IMG/VR virus record: IMGVR_UViG_3300021141_000006
Span: 1-64,000 of that record
Strand: one strand, 5' to 3'
DNA length: 64,000 bases
Origin: a virus
The notes under the pieces are model-generated. The model ran no database searches, was not told where the DNA came from, and saw only the letters and a list, made by a program, of their open reading frames with translations. A program made the position numbers and the translations under genes. Shown here piece after piece: positions 1 to 6,832 of the stretch; within the stretch, counting starts at the first letter, position 1, and each line of letters starts with the position of its first letter.

Positions 1-630
1 AATGCGATTAACGTCAACGACAAAGTTGAGAAGAAGAGTAACCTCACATACCTATCATGGGCATGGGCATGGGCTGAGGTCAAGAAGGTTCATCCTAGTG
101 CGACATACACAGTCCTACGTGACCCTATGACTGAGAAGCCATACTTCTATGATGAGAACCTTGGCTATATGGTGATGACATCAGTTAGCATCAACAATGA
201 AACACTTGAGATGTGGCTACCGGTTATGGATGGCGCTAATCAAGCGATGAAGAAAGAAAGCTATGAGTATACTACACGCTATGGCGTGAAGACTGTTGAT
301 GCTGCTACGATGTTCGACATCAACAAGACACTCATGCGCTGCTTGACTAAGAACCTAGCGATGTTTGGTCTTGGTCTATACATCTATGCCGGTGAGGATT
401 TACCTGAGACCAATGAGCCTGCTCCTGCTGCTAAGCCTGCACCTAAGAAGGCTGCTGCTCCTGCTGCTGATTTACCTTGGTTGAAGTTTGGTGATGACAA
501 TTGGACTAAGATTGCTGCTTACATTGAGGCCAACAAAACACTTGGCTACGACAAGATTGTGGCTCAGGTCAAGCGCAAGTATCAGCTAAGCAACAAGGAG
601 TTGAATGCTATTAAAACATTAGTAAAATGA
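1..630 (+). CDS. ssDNA-annealing recombinase, DUF1071/Sak3-like (5' partial)
   Basis: The reading frame is open from base 1, so the start lies upstream of the window. The first visible residues include KKSNLTYLSWAWAW, which I recognise as the N-terminal signature of the DUF1071 (Sak3-type) phage single-strand annealing family. About 125 residues of conserved domain follow, including DGANQAMKKESYEY and a segment around MFDINKTLMRCLTKN. An Ala/Pro/Lys linker (AAKPAPKKAAAPAA) then leads to a small C-terminal helical domain. The family anneals complementary single strands during phage recombination and pairs with a 5'-3' exonuclease. The next gene is a RecE-like nuclease overlapping by ATGA, which supports the call. 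The ATG at 127 is internal to the conserved domain and is not the real start. Confidence 0.75.
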   Translation, partial: NAINVNDKVEKKSNLTYLSWAWAWAEVKKVHPSATYTVLRDPMTEKPYFYDENLGYMVMTSVSINNETLEMWLPVMDGANQAMKKESYEYTTRYGVKTVDAATMFDINKTLMRCLTKNLAMFGLGLYIYAGEDLPETNEPAPAAKPAPKKAAAPAADLPWLKFGDDNWTKIAAYIEANKTLGYDKIVAQVKRKYQLSNKELNAIKTLVK

Positions 631-1361
631 GTGCAGACATCTTAGAGTTACTCAAAGACGACACCAACTACTACGGCCCAATGGGCAAGGCTTACCTCAG
701 CAACTCTGACATCGGAGCGCTGTTGGGTAACCCTAAAGACTTTGGCAAGAGCCGCCCCGACAACAAGTCATTTGCTGAGGGGCGCTACTTCCATCAGTTG
801 CTCACTGAGCCTGATAAGGCTAAGGTTGCTCATGCTGTTGATGCGAGTACGCGCACCACTAATCTATACAAGGAGTATTGCAAGGAGCACAACCTTGACT
901 TCGCATTACTAAAGAGTGAGGTTGAGACTGTTGAGGCTTTAGCATCTACAATGAAAGCCAATATTGATTTCTATGATGCTATCTATAAAGATGGTAATCA
1001 GTATGAGGTTCCATCTATCACTACAATCTTTGGTGTTGAGTGGAAGGGTAAGACAGACATCCTATGTGATGACATGTTGATTGACTTGAAGACCACCTCA
1101 GACATCAAGAAGTTTAGGTACTCAGCGTATGCTTACAACTACGACAGCCAAGCGTACATCTATCAGATGTTGTTCGGTAAGCCATTAGTGTTCTATGTGA
1201 TTGACAAGATTACGTCTCAGCTTGGTATCTTTACACCAAGCGCAGCATTCATTGAAAGTGGTGAGCGCAAGGTAAAGGCAGCTGTTGAGGTATTCAATCG
1301 ATTCTTTGCACCTGATGCGTGGGACGATATCAGTAATCATTATATCAATGACACACTATAA
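627..1361 (+). CDS. RecE-like PD-(D/E)XK exonuclease
   Basis: A 244-residue protein beginning in an ATGA overlap with the annealing gene, so the two are probably translationally coupled. The N-terminus contains YLSNSDIGALLGNP and SFAEGRYFHQLL, typical of the exodeoxyribonuclease VIII-like PDDEXK families in which substrate-recognition residues precede the core. The catalytic core is visible at about residues 143-155 as WKGKTDILCDD followed by MLIDLKTT (the D-x(n)-LKT form of D-(D/E)XK). A QAYIYQM helix follows, corresponding to the Q-x(3)-Y motif of RecB-type nucleases. The expected role is resecting double-strand ends for annealing by the upstream protein. The exact subfamily (YqaJ-like or RecE-like) cannot be settled by eye. 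Confidence 0.75.
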   Translation: MSADILELLKDDTNYYGPMGKAYLSNSDIGALLGNPKDFGKSRPDNKSFAEGRYFHQLLTEPDKAKVAHAVDASTRTTNLYKEYCKEHNLDFALLKSEVETVEALASTMKANIDFYDAIYKDGNQYEVPSITTIFGVEWKGKTDILCDDMLIDLKTTSDIKKFRYSAYAYNYDSQAYIYQMLFGKPLVFYVIDKITSQLGIFTPSAAFIESGERKVKAAVEVFNRFFAPDAWDDISNHYINDTL

Positions 1362-1447
1362 GAAAGGGTCAGCTATCCCCGGGATTATATTTTTGATAGC
1401 AATCAATTTGTTTACAATTTTTTATTTAATAACTAAAACCAAGTAAA
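1362..1447 (+). promoter_or_regulatory. intergenic leader with a short inverted repeat before the SSB-like gene
   Basis: This gap separates the nuclease from the SSB-like gene. It holds an imperfect hairpin with arms GCTATC and GATAGC around a 17-nt loop, then an AT-rich tract with TTTG and TTTA runs. I cannot identify a clear TAnnTTTG box. It may hold a promoter or a weak transcript-processing signal. Confidence 0.25.
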
Positions 1448-1768
1448 ATGTCAGAAAAAAGAGAAAGAGTATTCGCAGATGGATTCTCATTTAGAAAACC
1501 AACAGGTGATGCACCTGAGTATGTTGTAGGTCGTTTGAGCCTAAAGGTTGACGATGCCATGGCGTTTGTCAATGCCAACAAGAATGCCAATGGTTGGATT
1601 AACCTATCAATCATGATCGGACGATCAGGCAACCCATACGTAGAGCTTGACACCTATGAGCCTAAGAAGGACGAGGGTCAGCCAACTGAGATGAAGGCTA
1701 AAGCTAAGCCTGCACCACAGCCTGAGCCTGAGGTGGAAGAAGATGAGGACGGGGACCTTCCTTTCTAG
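1448..1768 (+). CDS. putative single-stranded DNA-binding protein with SSB-type acidic tip
   Basis: A 106-residue protein. Residues 1-75 have alternating beta-rich sequence (YVVGRLSLKVDD, GWINLSIMIGR, NPYVELDTYEP) compatible with a small OB-like or other beta fold. This is followed by a Lys/Ala/Pro/Glu linker and a strongly acidic end, EVEEDEDGDLPF. That end closely resembles the DDDIPF tip of bacterial SSB, which recruits partner proteins. Its place after the annealing and nuclease genes fits an SSB of the recombination module. The core is not recognisably the classical SSB domain, so the call rests on the tail, size and context. Confidence 0.55.
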   Translation: MSEKRERVFADGFSFRKPTGDAPEYVVGRLSLKVDDAMAFVNANKNANGWINLSIMIGRSGNPYVELDTYEPKKDEGQPTEMKAKAKPAPQPEPEVEEDEDGDLPF

Positions 1769-1774
1769 CATTCC

Positions 1775-2005
1775 ATGAAGTTCGCTAAATATCTACTCAT
1801 ATGGGTCAGCCAAAACTTGGCTGTCCCATTTTGGGTGGTCGGCCATGTTCACCTATCATTGAATGTTTACGAAGATGTAACTGAGATTCTTAGTTCACTT
1901 GGTATGAACATCATTGTGATTGTGGGTATTATCGTAGACTACCGAGACAAGAAGCGTGATAGTGAAGACGACAACGACAACGACATACCAATTGGATGGA
2001 TTTAA
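1775..2005 (+). CDS. small predicted two-pass membrane protein
   Basis: A 76-residue protein starting 6 nt after the SSB-like stop. Two hydrophobic segments are visible, about residues 5-30 (LLIWVSQNLAVPFWVVGHV) and 38-53 (LGMNIIVIVGIIVDY). A highly charged tail of Asp, Arg and Lys follows. No family was recognised. Its position suggests an early membrane protein, but nothing in the sequence indicates a specific role. Confidence 0.5.
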   Translation: MKFAKYLLIWVSQNLAVPFWVVGHVHLSLNVYEDVTEILSSLGMNIIVIVGIIVDYRDKKRDSEDDNDNDIPIGWI

Positions 2006-2018
2006 TAAAGATTCATAA

Positions 2019-2048
2019 AAGTCACAAAACCACGTATAATTGTGACTT
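2019..2048 (+). terminator. 9-bp perfect inverted repeat after the small membrane gene
   Basis: The arms AAGTCACAA and TTGTGACTT are perfect complements around a 12-nt loop, beginning 14 nt after the stop at 2005. There is no T tract on the plus strand, so it may be a processing or protective hairpin, or a dimer operator, rather than a standard intrinsic terminator. Confidence 0.4.
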
Positions 2049-2164
2049 ACAAGACAAGTTAAGATAAGGGGTAAAAATTGCCACATAAGTTAAATTAAAA
2101 TGTAAACCTATAAGCTTACAAAACAGTTGAAAATTTAAACTTATAAGCTTAAACAACAAGAACA
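2049..2164 (+). promoter_or_regulatory. AT-rich upstream region of a small-gene operon
   Basis: A 116-nt AT-rich gap before the 77-residue gene. It contains two copies of a TATAAGCTTA-type palindromic hexamer context, around 2110 and 2142, and the first copy of the 20-bp repeat that ends in the start codon at 2165. A promoter is likely here, but no TAnnTTTG match was seen. Confidence 0.3.
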
Positions 2165-2398
2165 ATGAAAACAGCAGTAGAATGGCTTGAAAAAGAAGTA
2201 AACCAATATGGAATTTTAACAAAAGGCTTAGTACTTAATCTTCTAAGTCAAGCTAAAGAAATGGATAAACAAGCCCACAAAGAAACTTGGGATGTAGCAC
2301 ATCAAGCGGGTAGATTTGAAGGCAAAGGTATTGCAGAAGAAAATTGGCAAACATTTGAAGAGTATTGGGATGAAACCTTTAAACAACAAGAACAATGA
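2165..2398 (+). CDS. small conserved phage protein, first of a tandem paralogous pair
   Basis: A 77-residue protein starting MKTAVEWLEKEV and ending in ETFKQQEQ. The opening MKTAVEWL and the ending are shared with the following gene, so the two are tandem duplicates. Short MKTAVEWL proteins are frequent in Bacteroidota phage early regions, with no known function. The body is Lys/Glu-rich and probably helical. The stop overlaps the next start (ATGA), indicating coupled translation. Confidence 0.6.
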   Translation: MKTAVEWLEKEVNQYGILTKGLVLNLLSQAKEMDKQAHKETWDVAHQAGRFEGKGIAEENWQTFEEYWDETFKQQEQ

Positions 2399-2604
2399 AA
2401 ACAGCAGTAGAATGGTTGATTGATGAGTTATATAAACAAGGAATAAGTTTATACACTCCCGAATTAATTGAACAAGCCAAAGAAATGGAGAAGGAGCAAA
2501 TTATTGAAGCTCATACCATTGGCTATATCATTGGAGGAGGTAATGGAGATTTATATAATCCTAAAGAATACTACAACGAAACCTTTAAACAACAAGAACA
2601 ATGA
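2395..2604 (+). CDS. small conserved phage protein, second of the tandem pair
   Basis: A 69-residue paralogue of the preceding gene (MKTAVEWLIDELYKQGI at the start and NETFKQQEQ at the end). The middle has diverged and contains a glycine-rich GYIIGGGNGD stretch. The 5' end lies in the second copy of the 20-bp repeat TTAAACAACAAGAACAATGA. The stop overlaps the next start. Function unknown. Confidence 0.6.
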   Translation: MKTAVEWLIDELYKQGISLYTPELIEQAKEMEKEQIIEAHTIGYIIGGGNGDLYNPKEYYNETFKQQEQ

Positions 2605-2825
2605 CAGCAAAAGAGAAAGCAAAAGAGTTAGTAAATAAGTATAATTTGAGTTTTGCAGGAGTAATTTCCAATGAAGAGGATTGGGAATTTCTTGCTAAAC
2701 AATGTGCATTGATTGCAGTTGATATGGTAATTGAATGCTGTAGACAATACGATGAATTAAATGAGACATTTGTTACTCAGATTAATCATTGGCAAGAAGT
2801 CAAACAAGAATTAGATAAGCTATGA
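2601..2825 (+). CDS. small conserved phage protein of unknown function
   Basis: A 74-residue acidic helical protein with MTAKEKAKELVNKYN at the start and LAKQCALIAVDMVIECC in the middle. I recognise this arrangement as common in small Bacteroidota phage proteins without an assigned role. Its start lies in the third copy of the 20-bp repeat, and it is coupled by overlap to genes on both sides. Confidence 0.55.
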   Translation: MTAKEKAKELVNKYNLSFAGVISNEEDWEFLAKQCALIAVDMVIECCRQYDELNETFVTQINHWQEVKQELDKL

Positions 2826-3223
2826 GACAACTATTTTACAACGCAGTTACTTGTGTTAAGTGCAAAGAGAAATTAGTTAGCTACACTGTGCACGACTACA
2901 AAACCTGTAGCTGCCCAAATGAGGCAATGGTGGATGGTGGTCTTAGCTACGAGAGATATGGTGCTAAAGACCTTGACAATATATGGTTACACCATTACTA
3001 TGTTGACCAAGTTAATGATGAGACTTGGGAGTACTATCGAGACTACGCCACAAGAGGTAGCCGGGGTAAAGATGGTAAGCAACCACTGAAGTGGATACCA
3101 TTATCAAAGATGGATGACGATTACTTAGAGGCAGTCCTTGATTATGGTGGGGCTGAGTGGCATCTTGACCTGATTAGAAGAGAGATTAAATACAGAGAGG
3201 ATGAACGAAGTAGTAAAGTTTAA
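2822..3223 (+). CDS. small protein with an N-terminal Cys cluster
   Basis: A 133-residue protein. The N-terminal third has a CVKCKEK pair and a CSC pair (TCSCPNE), together resembling a small zinc-binding knuckle. The rest is rich in Tyr, Trp and Asp (WLHHYYVDQ, WEYYRDYATRGS). Similar proteins occur in Bacteroidota phage early operons. It starts in an ATGA overlap with the gene before it and overlaps the next gene by 23 nt. Function unknown. Confidence 0.5.
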   Translation: MRQLFYNAVTCVKCKEKLVSYTVHDYKTCSCPNEAMVDGGLSYERYGAKDLDNIWLHHYYVDQVNDETWEYYRDYATRGSRGKDGKQPLKWIPLSKMDDDYLEAVLDYGGAEWHLDLIRREIKYREDERSSKV

Positions 3224-3554
3224 AGAGAGGCTCAGTAAGATTGGCATCGAGATTGAACTTATGGTAAATATTCCATGGATATATCTTGAGTCAGTCAATG
3301 GAAATAAAGTGAAAGAAGAAGACTGGATAAACGCAAACCATGGGTATACCATAGGTTGGTATCCTATAAGCGTTGTTGACGAGATATCTCTTAATTGGCA
3401 CGACATCAAGACAACCTTTATGCTGATCAGAAAGTACGGCCGGCCGATCCATAAGTATAACAATGGGGTAGGCGCTACGCTGTGCCACGGATGCAGAGTA
3501 GTAATATCGAATGGATTTACTAAAGACCTGAGATGCGAAAAATGTAAGTTATAA
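3201..3554 (+). CDS. small protein with a C-terminal zinc-ribbon-like Cys pair set
   Basis: A 117-residue protein. The C-terminus carries CHGC and, 16 residues on, CEKCKL, the spacing of a zinc ribbon. The preceding domain is mixed alpha/beta with KEEDWINANHGYTIGWYP. Its start lies inside the previous gene (23-nt overlap), which suggests coupled translation. Metal binding is likely, but the ligand or partner is unknown. Confidence 0.5.
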   Translation: MNEVVKFKERLSKIGIEIELMVNIPWIYLESVNGNKVKEEDWINANHGYTIGWYPISVVDEISLNWHDIKTTFMLIRKYGRPIHKYNNGVGATLCHGCRVVISNGFTKDLRCEKCKL

Positions 3555-3613
3555 CCTACATAATCGGCAAAAAACAGACTTTATGCATATTATATTACAC
3601 CTTTTAGGTTACG

Positions 3614-3626
3614 TTTTGTAACAAAA
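3614..3626. promoter_or_regulatory. short palindrome upstream of the 70-residue gene
   Basis: TTTTGT and ACAAAA form perfect arms around one A, inside the 103-nt gap 3555-3657. This could be an operator or part of a promoter for the gene at 3658. The size allows chance occurrence in AT-rich DNA. Confidence 0.25.
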
Positions 3627-3657
3627 TCAGGGTAAAACCTTAAAAAATAAAAACATT

Positions 3658-3870
3658 ATGAATCAAAAAGTAGAAGACCCAATTGTAATGTCAGTGATGA
3701 CAAAGTTCTATGAACGTAGTCAAGTTGGTATTAAGAAGTATAACACAATGCTCACGAGAGACGATTTAAGTACCCTAGAATGGATTTCCCACCTACAGGA
3801 TGAGTTGATGGATGCCACGTTGTATTTGGAGCGCTTAAAACAAGAATTTTATGAAAAAGTGGATAAGTAA
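3658..3870 (+). CDS. small helical phage protein with a MazG-like ELMDA segment
   Basis: A 70-residue protein. Its order of motifs (DPIVMSVMTKFYERS, VGIKKYNTML, LEWISHLQDELMDATLYLE) matches a small family common in phages. The QDELMDA helix resembles one helix of MazG-like nucleotide pyrophosphohydrolases or DUF550-type proteins. The full catalytic set is not present, so an enzymatic role is doubtful. The stop overlaps the start of the next small gene. Confidence 0.5.
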   Translation: MNQKVEDPIVMSVMTKFYERSQVGIKKYNTMLTRDDLSTLEWISHLQDELMDATLYLERLKQEFYEKVDK

Positions 3871-4006
3871 TCACATCAGTGACCTAAACCAAGAGTTGAG
3901 GATGATCAATAAAGAACTTAAAAGACTCATTAATAAGAGGTCAATTATAAAGAGAAAAATTAAAATGTTCAACAAAGTATTAAATAACACAGATGAAACT
4001 GAATAG
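3851..4006 (+). CDS. 51-residue basic helical protein
   Basis: Starts at an ATG inside the last codons of the preceding gene and encodes MKKWISNHISDL followed by a Lys/Arg/Ile-rich helix containing INKELKRLINKR. It ends at TAG 4006. Its place in a chain of overlapping starts and stops supports reality. Function unknown. It may be a small DNA-binding or coiled-coil peptide. Confidence 0.4.
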   Translation: MKKWISNHISDLNQELRMINKELKRLINKRSIIKRKIKMFNKVLNNTDETE

Positions 4007-4112
4007 ACAAGACCGCAGAGAAGAAATGGCAGCGTATGGAACAATGTTTTTATTGGCAGTTGTATCAATCGTTTGTATCATCGTACTCATAACAACATTG
4101 ATGTATGGATAG
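3993..4112 (+). CDS. 39-residue single-pass membrane peptide
   Basis: Encodes MKLNRQDRREEMAAYG followed by one clear transmembrane segment (LLAVVSIVCIIVLITTL). Its ATG lies 14 nt upstream of the previous stop. The charged cytoplasmic N-terminus and single hydrophobic helix are typical of small early phage membrane peptides. No homologue was recognised. Confidence 0.45.
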   Translation: MKLNRQDRREEMAAYGTMFLLAVVSIVCIIVLITTLMYG

Positions 4113-4185
4113 AAGATATGAAATGATGCTGTGCTTCCTATCAGGAATAACAGTTGGATATATAATGTTTAATGTATTACTATGA
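4105..4185 (+). CDS. 26-residue hydrophobic peptide
   Basis: Starts in an 8-nt overlap with the previous stop and encodes MDRRYEMMLCFLSGITVGY and a short hydrophobic end. The overlap chain with genes on both sides is the main support. The length alone would not be convincing. Confidence 0.35.
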   Translation: MDRRYEMMLCFLSGITVGYIMFNVLL

Positions 4186-4256
4186 TCTATACCATCTACA
4201 AGTTAGCCGTAGTGCTTACCTTCTTTTACGTCTTGTTCAAAGATGCATTCAAATAA
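4182..4256 (+). CDS. 24-residue single-pass membrane peptide
   Basis: Starts with an ATGA overlap at the previous stop. It encodes a short peptide whose centre (LAVVLTFFYVLF) is hydrophobic, flanked by Lys. It is the fourth in a row of overlapping tiny genes. The function is unknown and the call depends on the coupled arrangement. Confidence 0.35.
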   Translation: MIYTIYKLAVVLTFFYVLFKDAFK

Positions 4257-4414
4257 ATGTGTCAAATTAAGCATTCCCTATTTATATATATATTTTTATA
4301 TATAATATTATTTTTTTTCTAAATCTAAAAGAAAAAAATAACTGACATAATCGACACATAGTAATAAAATCAGTACCTTTGACAATTCAAATCGACAACT
4401 AAAACGACACACTT
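4257..4414 (+). promoter_or_regulatory. AT-rich control region before the primase-helicase gene
   Basis: A 158-nt gap with no gene. It contains TTCCCTAT followed by a long run of alternating TA, then a T8 run, then GACATAATCGACA. ATCGACA occurs at 4350-4356 and 4391-4397. The same order of elements occurs near 59655-59745. A TACCTTTG box (4374-4381), fitting the Bacteroidota -7 element TAnnTTTG, lies 33 nt before the start at 4415. It is probably a promoter region and may also be a replication-associated site. Confidence 0.5.
4374..4381 (+). promoter_or_regulatory. -7 box TACCTTTG for the primase-helicase gene
   Basis: Matches the Bacteroidota consensus TAnnTTTG and is placed 33 nt before the start codon. 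No clear -33 TTTG is visible at the usual distance, so the promoter may need an activator. Confidence 0.4.
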
Positions 4415-6832
4415 ATGTTAAAATACGTCACAATCTTCCAAAATATTAAGGAAACCTCTACTCCGTTCTTCAGAGATGTTAGTGTAATTCTTGATAGAGT
4501 TAAGGAAGGGGCTTCAAAGGACCTCGTAAAACGGATACGTTCTGAGAAGAAGAAGCCCGAGAGAAACGAGCTAAAGAAATTGCTTCCGGCAATATGTTTT
4601 AGCGGAACATTCAACAAGCGATCTGATGATGCAATCACTGAGCACAGTGGTCTAATATGTTTAGACTTCGATGGCTACGAGCGTCAGAAGGATTTACTCA
4701 ACGACAAGGAGACATTCACAAAGAACAAGTATGTATACTCTGTCTTTATCTCTCCATCAGGCAATGGCCTAAAGGTATTGGTTAAGATACCTGCAGATGC
4801 CGAGAACCACACCAACTACTTCAATAGCTTAGAAAGATACTTCAACTCCCCATACTTCGACAAGACATCCAAAAACATTAGTCGTGTGTGCTACGAGTCA
4901 TACGACCCGCTCATCTACATCAATGAGCATTCATCACTATGGGACAAGATTGAGGAACCTGAGTACAATGAGGTGGTCAAGCACCGTGATGCTCCAACCA
5001 TTCCAATCACTGACGAAAACAAGATTGTTGAAATCTTGGTCAAGTGGTGGCTAAAGAAATACCCAATGGTTGAAGGTCAGCGTAACGCCAACGTATTTGT
5101 CTTGGCATCAGCGTTCAATGACTTTGGTGTCAACAAAAGCTTAGCGGCATACGTACTCAACCAATACGCCACACAAGACTTTGATATCGGTGAGATACAG
5201 CGCACCATTGACTCAGCATATGCACGAACGCAGAACTTTGGCACCAAGTACTACGAGGACGAAGAGCGCATCAATCAGATACGTGCTAAGCTAAGACGTG
5301 GTGTATCACGCAAAGAGATACGCAATCAGCTCAATGATACCAACCTTGATGGTGACGTCATTGAGTCAGTGCTCAATAAAGTTGAGGAAGAGAATTCAAA
5401 GCAGACCTTTTGGACCAAGAACGAAAAGGGGGCTATAAAAATCGTACACATCCTGTTCAAGCAGTTCTTGGAAGACAACGGGTTCTATAAGTACTGCCCT
5501 GAAGGTGGTAAGAACTATGTCTTTGTGAAGGTAACCAACAACCTCATCGACCATACCTCAGAGAAAGAGATTAAGGACTTCGTGCTCAACCACCTCATTG
5601 AGTTGGATGACATGACAATCTACAACTACTTCGCTGACCAAACAAGATTCTTTAAGGAGGAGTTCCTATCAATGATCAATACCATTGACATCTACTTTAT
5701 TGAGGATACACGCAATGCATCATACCTCTACTACCGCAACTGTGCCGTCAAGATATCTAAGGGTGAGATTATTCCAATTGATTACTTAGACCTTGGTGGC
5801 TATGTTTGGAAGGACCACATCATTGACCGTAATTACATTGGATGCGAAGTTGGTATCTGTGACTTCAGAACATTCATCAGCAACATCTGCGGTGGAGATG
5901 AGAGTCGTGTTGCATCAATGGAGAGTACAATTGGTTTTATGCTGCACGCATACAAGACCCGTGAGTACTGCCCGGCCATCATCCTCAATGATGAGGTGAT
6001 CAGTGACAACCCTGAGGGTGGTACCGGTAAGGGTCTATTTATGAATGCGCTTAGTCAAATGAAGAAGGTCGTCACTATTGACGGTAAGTCTTTTACATTT
6101 GAGCGCAGCTTTGCCTATCAGTTGGTATCAGCAGATACGCAGATACTTGTGTTCGATGACGTCAAGAAACACTTTGACTTCGAACGCTTGTTCAGTGTAG
6201 TGACTGAGGGTCTGACTTTAGAGAAGAAGAACAAGGACGCTATCAAGATACCATTCGAAAAGTCACCTAAGATTGCCATTACTACTAATTATGCCATAAA
6301 GGGGTCCGGTAATTCATTTGCACGTCGCAAGTGGGAGCTAGAGCTACATCAGTATTACTCGAAAGAGTTCACTCCATTGGATGAATTCAAGAAGTTGATG
6401 TTCGGTGATTGGGGTGATGATGAGTGGTGTCAGTTCGACAACTACATGATTGGCTGCTTGCAGGGATACCTCAACACAGGATTAGTTAAGAGCAAGTTTG
6501 TCAATCTCAATGTTCGTCAGCTATCAGCTGAGACATGCCACGACTTCATCGAGTGGTGTGGGTTGGTTGACAATGCTGCTCCGAATGGCCTTCTTGATCC
6601 GGGTAATCGAGTGTACAAGCAAGACCTATACAATGAGTTCATCTCTGAGTATCCTGACTACGGTCCTAAGTCACGCATGACAATTAGCCGCACACGATTC
6701 TACAAGTGGCTTACTGCTTATGCTATGTTCAAGGAAGGTGTTCCACCTGAAGAGGGACGTGATCAACAAGGACGATGGATACGCATCAGACGTAAGCATG
6801 AACTTGAATACCAAGATACAATGCCATTCTAA
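4415..6832 (+). CDS. primase-helicase: VirE-N/BT4734-like primase fused to SF3-type helicase
   Basis: An 805-residue protein. Residues about 1-185 match the VirE N-terminal / BT4734-like primase type, with GLICLDFDGYE (acidic metal-binding site near residue 80) and the SPSGNGLKVLVKI strand typical of archaeo-eukaryotic primase folds. A helical linker with DFDIGEIQRTIDSAY follows (primase C-terminal type, about 245-290). The C-terminal half is an SF3/D5-like ATPase with Walker A NPEGGTGKGLF near residue 533, Walker B ILVFDDVKK near 580, and KIAITTNYAI (sensor) near 620. Expected role: priming and unwinding at the phage fork. The next gene, another helicase, overlaps by one nucleotide (TAATG). 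Confidence 0.85.
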   Translation: MLKYVTIFQNIKETSTPFFRDVSVILDRVKEGASKDLVKRIRSEKKKPERNELKKLLPAICFSGTFNKRSDDAITEHSGLICLDFDGYERQKDLLNDKETFTKNKYVYSVFISPSGNGLKVLVKIPADAENHTNYFNSLERYFNSPYFDKTSKNISRVCYESYDPLIYINEHSSLWDKIEEPEYNEVVKHRDAPTIPITDENKIVEILVKWWLKKYPMVEGQRNANVFVLASAFNDFGVNKSLAAYVLNQYATQDFDIGEIQRTIDSAYARTQNFGTKYYEDEERINQIRAKLRRGVSRKEIRNQLNDTNLDGDVIESVLNKVEEENSKQTFWTKNEKGAIKIVHILFKQFLEDNGFYKYCPEGGKNYVFVKVTNNLIDHTSEKEIKDFVLNHLIELDDMTIYNYFADQTRFFKEEFLSMINTIDIYFIEDTRNASYLYYRNCAVKISKGEIIPIDYLDLGGYVWKDHIIDRNYIGCEVGICDFRTFISNICGGDESRVASMESTIGFMLHAYKTREYCPAIILNDEVISDNPEGGTGKGLFMNALSQMKKVVTIDGKSFTFERSFAYQLVSADTQILVFDDVKKHFDFERLFSVVTEGLTLEKKNKDAIKIPFEKSPKIAITTNYAIKGSGNSFARRKWELELHQYYSKEFTPLDEFKKLMFGDWGDDEWCQFDNYMIGCLQGYLNTGLVKSKFVNLNVRQLSAETCHDFIEWCGLVDNAAPNGLLDPGNRVYKQDLYNEFISEYPDYGPKSRMTISRTRFYKWLTAYAMFKEGVPPEEGRDQQGRWIRIRRKHELEYQDTMPF

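Noticed and set aside
3871-4068. Minus-strand frame of 65 codons antisense to the micro-gene chain
   Set aside because: It runs against the surrounding operon. The plus-strand frames overlap each other in a coupled series, so this is a shadow of a hydrophobic stretch.
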